Below, in pieces: positions 1-5,280 of a stretch of 5,280 nucleotides of DNA; the stretch's first letter is position 1, and the number at the start of each line of letters is the position of its first letter. Position numbers and translations under genes: made by a program. This stretch comes from Gammaproteobacteria bacterium. GTDB taxonomy: Bacteria > Pseudomonadota > Gammaproteobacteria > Enterobacterales > Alteromonadaceae. Below the pieces are notes generated by a model, which saw only the letters and a list, made by a program, of their open reading frames with translations, ran no database searches and was not told the origin of the DNA. The stretch covers positions 1 through 5,280 of the forward strand of contig JAMCWV010000121.1 of assembly GCA_023481025.1 (NCBI GenBank), read 5' to 3'.

Positions 1-556
1 GAACAGTTTTCACTTCCCAACGATAACCTTTCTGCCAAGCATCCACTTCATGTTGCAGGAAAGGGCCTGAGGTATACAGGTGTGGTCCCGGAATACGGCC
101 TTCGCGAATGGCGGCTTTTACATTCACTGACGCTGTTAATGGTGCACCCAAGTCGCGTGCACTGGTGACGCCAGCAAGTAATAATTGCAAAGCTGCCGCA
201 GGCATAATTTCTGACTCGAAGCGGTCAGAGTAGGTGGCATTCCAGTGAGGATAGTCCGCATGACCCACCAGCATCAAGTGGGCGTGGTTTTCCCATAAGC
301 CGGGCAAAATATCATGGCCGCCCATATTAATCTCACGATATCCCTCAGGAACTGGAAGCGAATCTACGGTGCCAACTTGCTGAATAATGCCATCATCAAT
401 CAAAATGACACTGTGTAAAATAGGCGGTGCAACCGTTCCGTCGATTAAACGACCACCCACTAAGGCTATTTTTTCCGCGTGGACAGGAAGGCTCATTACC
501 ATCGCTAAACAACACAGCCAGATTTGAGTCACCGGCCAACTCCGCCTTTTTGTCAT
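1..556 (-). CDS. Secreted metal-dependent amidohydrolase (imidazolonepropionase/prolidase-like), 5' part only
   Basis: This is a partial gene. Reading leftward from an ATG at 556, 185 codons stay open to the window edge, so the C-terminal half or more is missing. Residues 1-27 form a Sec signal peptide: a basic start (TKRR), a hydrophobic core and a VHA cleavage site before EKIAL, which implies export. A small beta-sandwich segment follows (ALVGGRLIDG, about 31-40), then LPGLWENHAHL, whose H91 and H93 are the HxH metal ligands at the end of the first barrel strand. GVTSARDLG (129-137) and IPGPHLYTSG (155-164) are typical of amidohydrolases related to imidazolonepropionase and Xaa-Pro/Xaa-Arg dipeptidases. 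The start is supported by GAGGT seven bases upstream and by a promoter at 600-627. The later metal ligands (Lys or Glu, two His, Asp) lie outside the window, so the substrate cannot be named. The superfamily is secure; the peptidase role is inferred from the leader and sequence style. Confidence 0.9.
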   Translation of the reverse strand, partial: MTKRRSWPVTQIWLCCLAMVMSLPVHAEKIALVGGRLIDGTVAPPILHSVILIDDGIIQQVGTVDSLPVPEGYREINMGGHDILPGLWENHAHLMLVGHADYPHWNATYSDRFESEIMPAAALQLLLAGVTSARDLGAPLTASVNVKAAIREGRIPGPHLYTSGPFLQHEVDAWQKGYRWEVKTV

Positions 557-599
557 TTTTATTACCTCGAGCATTATCAATAAAATCAGATTCTTATTG

Positions 600-627
600 A
601 GCATAGACGGAAATGCGCTGGCGTCAA
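600..627 (-). promoter_or_regulatory. Sigma70-type promoter for the amidohydrolase gene
   Basis: Read on the minus strand, TTGACG (627-622, five of six to consensus) is separated by 16 bases from TATGCT (605-600, four of six). Transcription would start around 592-594, giving a leader of roughly 37 bases before the ATG at 556. The leader carries GAGGT at 568-564. Spacing and position fit a housekeeping promoter. This is prediction from sequence only. Confidence 0.55.
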
Positions 628-733
628 TTTTCGTAGCGGTCGGTGACCACCTGATCCTTTCCCCCTTGAATTCTCTACTACTTAACCTCAGGTGTTAATT
701 AAGTAACCAAGATAAGCACTAAAATTTACAAGT

Positions 734-738
734 GGAGG
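734..738 (+). promoter_or_regulatory. Shine-Dalgarno site of the DJ-1/PfpI gene
   Basis: GGAGG, a strong anti-16S match, lies four bases before the ATG at 743. The spacing is slightly short but supports this start. No other in-frame start with comparable support lies upstream. Confidence 0.7.
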
Positions 739-742
739 GACG

Positions 743-1414
743 ATGAAAAAAGTACTGATTTTTGTGACGAATCACGCCACTCTCGGAGACACCGATGAAG
801 CCAACGGCACTTTTTCGCCGGAATTAACGCACGCACTCGACGTGTTTTTACAGGCGGGATTAGACTACGATCTAGTCTCAATTAACGGCGGTGAAGCACC
901 TGTCTATGGCAAAGACATCGAAGATGACGCAGTGAATGCCAAGATTCTTGCTGATGAAACCTTCAAGCAGCGCATTGCCAACACGCTAAAAGCCAACGAC
1001 ATTAACGTCGACGACTATGCTGCTATTTTCTACCCGGGTGGCTTTGGTTTGCTGTCCGACTTGGCCAGCAACGAAGCTGCAGCCAAATTAAGCGCCCATC
1101 ATTATGAAAACGGCGGTGTCATTGGTGCGGTTTGTCATGGTCCAGCGGGTCTTTTGCCCATTACCCTCAGTAACGGTGAAAAACTCTTAGCCAGTAAAGC
1201 CGTCACCGGCTTCACACGCGAAGAGGAAGTCGACTACGGTACAATCGACAACATTCCATTCTTGCTAGAAGAGTCGCTGGCGCGCACGGCGAAGCAGTAT
1301 CGCAAGGGCCAGCCTTGGGCTGAGCTTGTGGTCGAAGATGACCGCGTGATTACCGGCCAGAACCCAGCGAGCGCTCATGCTGTAGCCGCTACTATGGTCA
1401 AGCATTTGCGTTAA
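743..1414 (+). CDS. DJ-1/PfpI family protein, Hsp31-like (type 1 glutamine amidotransferase-like domain)
   Basis: A 223-residue, single-domain cytosolic protein with no signal peptide. The fold begins with the strand KKVLIFVTNH (2-11). E27 in FSPEL matches the conserved acidic residue that contacts the cysteine in DJ-1 and Hsp31. FYPGGFG (96-102) forms the oxyanion-side loop. AVCHGPAGL (129-137) is the nucleophile elbow, with C131 and H132. The acidic run at 160-162 (TGFTREEE) sits where the third triad residue lies in yeast Hsp31-like proteins. VITGQNPASAHA (202-213) is the family's C-terminal signature. Characterised relatives are glutathione-independent glyoxalases (methylglyoxal to lactate), chaperones or protein deglycases; which applies here cannot be read from sequence. 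Despite the domain name, no amidotransferase partner is visible. The ATG follows GGAGG at 734-738, only four bases away. The gene is monocistronic: it is divergent from the amidohydrolase and ends in a strong terminator. Confidence 0.92.
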   Translation: MKKVLIFVTNHATLGDTDEANGTFSPELTHALDVFLQAGLDYDLVSINGGEAPVYGKDIEDDAVNAKILADETFKQRIANTLKANDINVDDYAAIFYPGGFGLLSDLASNEAAAKLSAHHYENGGVIGAVCHGPAGLLPITLSNGEKLLASKAVTGFTREEEVDYGTIDNIPFLLEESLARTAKQYRKGQPWAELVVEDDRVITGQNPASAHAVAATMVKHLR

Positions 1415-1435
1415 GTAGCCTGATGTAAGCTCACT

Positions 1436-1464
1436 AAAACGCCCTCATTATGAGGGCGTTTTTT
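1436..1464 (+). terminator. Rho-independent terminator after the DJ-1/PfpI gene
   Basis: The stem AACGCCCTCA pairs perfectly with TGAGGGCGTT around the three-base loop TTA (1448-1450). It can be extended by two A-T pairs and ends in six T residues at 1459-1464. It begins about 21 bases after the TAA stop at 1412-1414. The upstream A run (1436-1439) is short, so it is mainly a rightward terminator. It separates the DJ-1/PfpI gene from the phospholipase D gene, which must therefore have its own promoter. Confidence 0.93.
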
Positions 1465-1531
1465 GTGCACGCAGAATTACAATGTGCCCGCTCGATTTTT
1501 CCATTACACTTGTGAAAACAATAATATGAAT

Positions 1532-1536
1532 GGAAG
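1532..1536 (+). promoter_or_regulatory. Shine-Dalgarno site that decides the phospholipase D start
   Basis: GGAAG lies seven bases before the ATG at 1544. The other in-frame candidates are worse. A TTG at 1463 sits inside the T-tract of the preceding terminator, and an ATG at 1526 has no purine-rich site at the right distance. Starting at 1544 also puts a classic basic-then-hydrophobic signal anchor at the N-terminus. Confidence 0.6.
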
Positions 1537-1543
1537 CTTTGGC

Positions 1544-2986
1544 ATGAAAACGCGCTCGGTAATTCGAATCGTCCTCCTGTGTTTTGCGAGTATTTGGCTC
1601 GTGACCGCTGTGTATCATGCCTACAAACCGCTTCCCGCCGGGCTTAATTTAGCTGGCGCTGAACACCCCGTAGCGCAAGTCTCATTTCTCACCGACGTTA
1701 CCTATGGTCGCGAAAGCGAGGAAGACAGCCGCTACATTGAGCAGGAAATTTTCGACGCGGTACTCGACATGATCGCCAATGCGCGTCAATTTATCTTGGT
1801 CGACATGTTCTTGTTTAATGATTTTCAGGGCGCCGTTAGTGAAGATCATCGAGCACTTTCAGCCGAGTTAACTCAGGCACTGATTGACCAGAAGCAGCAA
1901 TACCCAGCGATGGAAATCCACGTTATCTCCGACCCACTCAACACCGTTTATGGCGGTCGCCCTTCCGAGCATTTCCAGCGTTTAGAAGCAGCGGGTATCG
2001 ATGTGACGTTAACGCGGCTTGCGCGGTTAAGGGACAGCAACCCCGCATACTCAGGGCTTTGGCGTCTACTGTTTCAGCCATTTGGCAATCGTGCAGCGAA
2101 CACGGCACCGAACCCGTTTGGTGACGGCCGCGTGTCCATTCGCAGCTACCTCGCGTTACTCAACTTTAAGGCCAACCACCGCAAACTAATTATTAGCGAC
2201 CAAGACGACGGCTCTGAGCTCATTGCTTTGGTCACGAGCGCAAATCCACACGATGGCAGCAGTGCCCACGGTAATGTTGCTTTACGTTTTAGCGGACCGG
2301 CCGTGCTAGACCTGCTTGAAAGTGAGAAAGCCGTGCTTGGTTTTTCTGGTGGTCCAGAAGTGTCCTTTCACGTACCGGCATCAATAAAAGAACCACCAAA
2401 CATGACGCTGCAAGTCGTCACAGAGCGTGCCGTTGAACAAGCACTAGTCGACATCATCGACGCCGCTCAGCCGGCCGAAGCCCTTGATCTTGCTGTGTTC
2501 TACCTTTCCGATCGTCATGTCATCCGGGCTCTCAAGCGAGCCACACAACGCGGTGTCATTGTTCGCGTTTTGCTTGACCCCAATAAAGACGCATTCGGGC
2601 GCGAGAAGAATGGCGTGCCCAACCGCCCAGTTGCCCATGAGTTGACCCAAGCCGGTGTTGACCTGCGCTGGTGCGCAACCCAAGGCGAGCAGTGTCATGC
2701 CAAATGGCTACTGCACCGCGACGCCTCTGGCCAAGCAACAATGCTGCTTGGATCCACCAACTTCACTCGCCGCAATCTGCACAACCTCAACCTCGAGACC
2801 AGTGTCATTTTGCGCGGCTCCACAGACGAGCAAGCACTGCACGAAGGGCTGGAATGGTTTGAAGACCAGTGGCTAAACCGCGACGGCCGCGTGTTTAGCG
2901 CGGACTACGAGGTCTTCGCCGACAGCAGCTTGAAGCATCGTTGGCTCTATCGCTTCATGGAAGCGACCGGGCTGAGTACGTTTTAG
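1544..2986 (+). CDS. Membrane-anchored phospholipase D-like protein (cardiolipin synthase superfamily, two HKD domains)
   Basis: From the preferred ATG the protein has 480 residues; the frame stays open back to a TTG at 1463. Residues 1-6 (MKTRSV) are basic and 7-24 hydrophobic, an N-terminal signal anchor or signal peptide that places the enzyme outside the inner membrane. Domain 1 contains VDMFLFND (86-93), ISDPLNTVYGG (128-138), an aromatic stretch at 169-181 that may touch the bilayer, and the HKD motif NHRKLIISD (H212, K214, D219) followed by TSAN (231-234). Domain 2 contains LDLAVFYLSD (314-323), VRVLLDPNKD (340-349), CHAKWLL (H385, K387) and GSTNFTRRNL (403-412). PLD enzymes transfer or hydrolyse phosphatidyl groups through a covalent phosphohistidine, and family members make cardiolipin or cut phospholipids or DNA. 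In motif 2, Arg392 occupies the expected Asp position and Asp393 is one residue late. It is not a standard ClsA, which has two N-terminal membrane helices. The substrate is unknown. Confidence 0.88.
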   Translation: MKTRSVIRIVLLCFASIWLVTAVYHAYKPLPAGLNLAGAEHPVAQVSFLTDVTYGRESEEDSRYIEQEIFDAVLDMIANARQFILVDMFLFNDFQGAVSEDHRALSAELTQALIDQKQQYPAMEIHVISDPLNTVYGGRPSEHFQRLEAAGIDVTLTRLARLRDSNPAYSGLWRLLFQPFGNRAANTAPNPFGDGRVSIRSYLALLNFKANHRKLIISDQDDGSELIALVTSANPHDGSSAHGNVALRFSGPAVLDLLESEKAVLGFSGGPEVSFHVPASIKEPPNMTLQVVTERAVEQALVDIIDAAQPAEALDLAVFYLSDRHVIRALKRATQRGVIVRVLLDPNKDAFGREKNGVPNRPVAHELTQAGVDLRWCATQGEQCHAKWLLHRDASGQATMLLGSTNFTRRNLHNLNLETSVILRGSTDEQALHEGLEWFEDQWLNRDGRVFSADYEVFADSSLKHRWLYRFMEATGLSTF

Positions 2987-2995
2987 CGCCAGGGC

Positions 2996-3733
2996 TCAGA
3001 CAGCAAAACGCGCGTAGATAGGGTTGTGGTCGGACACAGTGGTCGTGTCGATAGCGGTCGCCTCTTTCAGCACCAAGTCACGATAGAAAATGAAATCGAG
3101 TGGGTGGGTGCGATAGGTTTTAATGTGGTGATCGTCAGTCATGTAGGCTTGGCGCAAACCGACGCTGCGACAAAAACGCAGTAGGTGCAAACGACGCTGA
3201 CGATTCCAGACGTTGAAGTCACCTGCAACAATCAGTGGACCGTTGTGGTGATTCAATTCGGAGCGTAATAACTCCATTTCCCGCAAGAAGTAGTTGGCGC
3301 TGACAAAATTAATCGCATGCACATTAACCACCAACAGCGACTGTTGGTTCGGTAGCGGATGATACGACAGCATGTAGCTTTTGTGCGTGGCGAAAATGCC
3401 TTCACGCTTGCTGGTTAAGCGCGTTTGTACGTCGGTAAACGCAATTTGCGAGGCAGTCAGTACGCCATATACCGAACGGCTGGTTTGCATGTTCGGTGCC
3501 ACGGCATAGGACCAATGCGGCAGTTTCCAGTCACTATTTAACGTCAGTTTTGCTTCTTGCAGCAGCAAAAACAAACTCGGGAATTGATGCAGAATGCGCG
3601 CTAACGCAATTTGAAACTTCAGCGTTTGCGTCAGTTTTTGCGTATTCCAGCACAACACGCCAAATTCTTCGCCACGAATAATCGCCTGCTGATGAATAAA
3701 GCGTTGAGGAACAATGATTTTGGGCTTTAGCAC
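2996..3733 (-). CDS. YafD-like (UPF0294) endonuclease/exonuclease/phosphatase family protein
   Basis: A 245-residue protein of the metal-dependent EEP fold (DNase I, ExoIII and sphingomyelinase relatives). The active-site motifs appear in order: CWNTQK (N30), LLQEAK (E60, metal ligand), VNVHAINF (H139), AGDFNVWNR (D172, N174), PLDFIFYR (D213) and VSDHNPIY (D235, H236). The VVN-HAINF, HH-GP, AGDFN-W and PLDF-FYR pattern closely matches what I recall of E. coli YafD, of similar length (about 266 residues). The family is expected to hydrolyse phosphodiester or phosphomonoester bonds. The E. coli protein is poorly characterised, and a link to DNA repair or egg-white resistance in Salmonella is from memory. 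No signal peptide or membrane segment is visible. The start is GTG at 3733 with a weak AAGG seven bases upstream; later starts would fall too close to the first catalytic motif. It converges on the phospholipase D gene with nine bases between the stops. Confidence 0.9.
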   Translation of the reverse strand: MLKPKIIVPQRFIHQQAIIRGEEFGVLCWNTQKLTQTLKFQIALARILHQFPSLFLLLQEAKLTLNSDWKLPHWSYAVAPNMQTSRSVYGVLTASQIAFTDVQTRLTSKREGIFATHKSYMLSYHPLPNQQSLLVVNVHAINFVSANYFLREMELLRSELNHHNGPLIVAGDFNVWNRQRRLHLLRFCRSVGLRQAYMTDDHHIKTYRTHPLDFIFYRDLVLKEATAIDTTTVSDHNPIYARFAV

Positions 3734-3794
3734 TTCTCCGCCTTTAAATCGGTAATGAATGACTACTGCAGTGTTTAGACCACACTGATTAATA

Positions 3795-3800
3795 ATTATA
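3795..3800 (-). promoter_or_regulatory. Perfect -10 box (TATAAT) upstream of the YafD-like gene
   Basis: On the minus strand TATAAT occupies 3800-3795. Transcription would begin near 3788, with a leader of about 55 bases to the GTG at 3733. At 16-18 bases spacing there is no recognisable -35 hexamer, and the TG of an extended -10 is in the wrong position. This promoter would therefore be weak or activator-dependent. Paired heptamers lie just upstream at 3818-3845. Confidence 0.5.
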
Positions 3801-3817
3801 CCGCAATTCTGTGCACG

Positions 3818-3845
3818 ACTCGTCTGGTTTTTACGAACACTCGTC
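3818..3845. repeat. Two direct heptamers ACTCGTC, 21 bp apart
   Basis: ACTCGTC occurs at 3818-3824 and again at 3839-3845 on the plus strand, exactly 21 bp (two helical turns) from start to start. Relative to the inferred start site of the YafD-like gene, the copies are centred near -33 and -54, where an activator would sit. The match is only seven bases, so chance is possible. No regulator is identified. Confidence 0.35.
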
Positions 3846-3865
3846 GGAAGTAGTTTAAGTAGGGC

Positions 3866-5278
3866 TCACGAACCGTGAACAATCAAGCTCCGACACAAGG
3901 GTGTCACCTGAACTTTACGCGGTTCAAGACTTGCTAAGTGACTCGAAGACGCACTGTGTGTCCAAAGCCCAAGGAGGCCAAAGATATAAACATAACGACG
4001 ACGAAAATGCAGTACGCGAGCATGATTCGGTGTCGGGGCTGTCCACTGTGACGTTGTAACAGGTTCGTCATGGAGTGCTGGAACCATAGCGCTCAGCGAC
4101 GCGTATAAAATTTCATCGATAATCTCGAGCTCCGGAGCGACAGCACTTTGCAATATCATTAACGGCGCAACATGTTGCTGCAGTTGACATTCGTCGCTGT
4201 AATCAATGAATCCCCAATTGAACTTTTGTAATGCTGACTGCAGAAGTGAAAGATAGATTTCGCCTAAGTTATCCGCTTCGAGCAATTTTCGACCTTTGGC
4301 GGTTAATTCAATTTTAGTTTTATACTCCTTAACCAATGGACTTAAGCACAATATATGGCGTAACGCTGCAACGGCGGTTGTTTTTGACTCGGACGTAACT
4401 TTCTCGAACTGTGACTCTTGAATTAATGGAATCTGCGGGTTGTGCAATTTCGCATCAATCGCTTGTACAAGTTTGACCGGCAAATAACCACTGGCGGTAA
4501 GTTTCACGTGCCCCAAACGAAGCGCAGCGAAGAGCGGCGCTAACGCTTGCAGTATTGGTGCCTCTTGAACTAGGTGATCGGCTGGCGCTGCAATTCGATA
4601 TGGTCCGTGATCATATGGGGCGCGATTAAACTCATTAAGGGTGGCAAATTTAAACTGCTGATTAATGGCTTGACTAATATCGTGACTAAACTGCTCTAGA
4701 ATGGCTGCAAACATAGGGTGGTCAGTTGCAAATAGCTCACTGCTTTCGTTTAGCTCAGTGTCAAATGGCACGTCCTCGTCTTCCATACACGCTATAAATG
4801 CAGGATGAGGCGCATAACCTTGGGTGACCGTCAGGTTATAGAAGCGCTGCAACAGCGATTGAATGCGTTCGCAGTCAACTTTCTGCGAATTTTTGCGCAA
4901 ATGATAAACGCCGCCACTATCCTCTTCTGGGCGTACGCCTCGTGCATGCACTAACTTAACACCGGTGTCAGCAGGGAGTATCACACTTTCCTCGAGTTGA
5001 ATGGTATGCATCCAATCATCACCATAATCATATAAATATTTGATTTGATTATTATTACCATGAAGGACGTCGGTGATAGGCACATCAAATTCCAGTAGTT
5101 CATCACCTGGCTCGAAGTCATCCTCGTAGTCTGAGAAATTACCCTTGGCGGTAATAAACATGTGTAAGTGCGAAAGCTGCCAACCCATGGCTAACTGCAA
5201 ATAAAAATGGAGTTGATGTAAATCTGTTTCAGCAGGAACGAGCAGTTTCCGCTCGATGGGATAAGGCGCGTTTATCAT
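3866..5278 (-). CDS. Plasmid pRiA4b ORF-3-like family protein, probably 5'-truncated by the window edge
   Basis: The frame is open for 470 codons from an ATG at 5278 and continues, without a stop, to the window edge at 5280. Residues 5-165 match the pRiA4b ORF-3-like domain (Pfam PF07929): PIERKLLVPAETDL where relatives have PIWRRI-VP, MGWQLSHLHMF (31-41), YLYDYGDDWMHTI (81-93) and HARGVRPEEDSGGVYHL (111-127). The family's first strand, about seven residues, is missing, so the real start probably lies just outside. The C-terminal part has three LT-x-x-G-like segments, GHVKLTASGYLP (256-267), IELTAKGRKLL (323-333) and VQVTPLCRSLI (456-466), as in larger family members whose tail resembles winged-helix repeats. 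No signal peptide, membrane helix or catalytic motif is seen. The domain is often found on plasmids and near mobile elements, and its biochemical role is unknown. The gene lies 132 bp upstream of the YafD-like gene on the same strand, with no terminator between them. Confidence 0.82.
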   Translation of the reverse strand: MINAPYPIERKLLVPAETDLHQLHFYLQLAMGWQLSHLHMFITAKGNFSDYEDDFEPGDELLEFDVPITDVLHGNNNQIKYLYDYGDDWMHTIQLEESVILPADTGVKLVHARGVRPEEDSGGVYHLRKNSQKVDCERIQSLLQRFYNLTVTQGYAPHPAFIACMEDEDVPFDTELNESSELFATDHPMFAAILEQFSHDISQAINQQFKFATLNEFNRAPYDHGPYRIAAPADHLVQEAPILQALAPLFAALRLGHVKLTASGYLPVKLVQAIDAKLHNPQIPLIQESQFEKVTSESKTTAVAALRHILCLSPLVKEYKTKIELTAKGRKLLEADNLGEIYLSLLQSALQKFNWGFIDYSDECQLQQHVAPLMILQSAVAPELEIIDEILYASLSAMVPALHDEPVTTSQWTAPTPNHARVLHFRRRYVYIFGLLGLWTHSASSSHLASLEPRKVQVTPLCRSLIVHGS

Positions 5279-5280
5279 TT

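Noticed and set aside
666..725. Candidate promoter boxes for the DJ-1/PfpI gene (TTGAAT at 666-671, TAAAAT at 720-725).
   Set aside because: TTGAAT has no -10 at 16-18 bases. TAAAAT would place the transcription start inside the Shine-Dalgarno site.
743..1414. Calling the DJ-1/PfpI gene elbB or a glutamine amidotransferase.
   Set aside because: The Cys-His elbow with TGFTREEE and the ITGQNPASAHA tail fit the Hsp31-like branch better. No synthase partner is present for an amidotransferase.
1478..1527. Candidate promoter boxes for the phospholipase D gene (TACAAT at 1478-1483, TAATAT at 1522-1527 with TTTCCA at 1498-1503).
   Set aside because: The first has no -35 at usable spacing. The second would start transcription around or within the ribosome site.
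2444..2876. Short open frames on both strands inside the phospholipase D gene (for example 2444-2698 minus, 2556-2741 minus, 2655-2876 plus, 2671-2862 plus).
   Set aside because: They lie wholly inside a well-supported gene, have no recognisable domain, and their composition is what off-frame reading of that gene gives.
3496..3681. A 61-codon plus-strand frame opposite the YafD-like gene.
   Set aside because: It is antisense to catalytic-domain coding sequence, has no family resemblance, and shows no supporting ribosome site.
3866..3879. Inverted repeat TCACG/CGTGA at the 3' end of the pRiA4b-like gene as a possible terminator.
   Set aside because: The stem is only five to six pairs with no downstream T-run on the minus strand, so it is unlikely to terminate transcription.
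1..5280. Search for a defence system, CRISPR array, insertion sequence, tRNA, attachment site or riboswitch.
   Set aside because: No regular spaced repeats, transposase or integrase motifs, terminal inverted repeats with target duplications, cloverleaf sequences or known riboswitch cores were seen. The only element linked to mobile DNA is the pRiA4b-like domain.

Overview
The window looks like ordinary chromosomal sequence from a Gram-negative gammaproteobacterium. The protein at 2996-3733 resembles the enterobacterial YafD (UPF0294) family almost motif for motif. Other bacterial hallmarks are Shine-Dalgarno sites, sigma70-type promoter boxes, a Sec-type signal peptide and an intrinsic terminator. 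A marine Alteromonadales-type host (Idiomarina-like) would fit the moderate base composition and gene content, but that is only a guess. There are no tRNAs, rRNAs, CRISPR arrays or insertion sequences.

Layout. (1) 1-556, minus strand: the N-terminal part of a secreted metal-dependent amidohydrolase that runs off the left edge. (2) 557-742: a divergent intergenic region with a good promoter for the amidohydrolase and small palindromes in front of the rightward gene. (3) 743-1414, plus strand: a DJ-1/PfpI (Hsp31-like) protein with a clear nucleophile-elbow cysteine, followed by a strong intrinsic terminator at 1436-1464. (4) 1544-2986, plus strand: a membrane-anchored protein with two phospholipase D domains; its second HKD motif is off register. 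(5) 2996-3733, minus strand: a YafD-like endonuclease/exonuclease/phosphatase protein, convergent with the phospholipase D gene across a 9-bp gap. (6) 3734-3865: a promoter region with a perfect TATAAT and paired heptamers. (7) 3866 to the right edge, minus strand: a pRiA4b ORF-3-like protein whose true start probably lies outside the window.

The genes do not form one operon. Strands alternate, and each gene appears to be its own transcription unit. Possible themes are carbonyl-stress protection (DJ-1/Hsp31), phosphodiester chemistry on lipid or nucleic acid (PLD and YafD-like), and peptide or amide hydrolysis (amidohydrolase). No pathway clearly links them. I looked for an undescribed system and did not find a convincing one. 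The least explained gene is the pRiA4b ORF-3-like protein.
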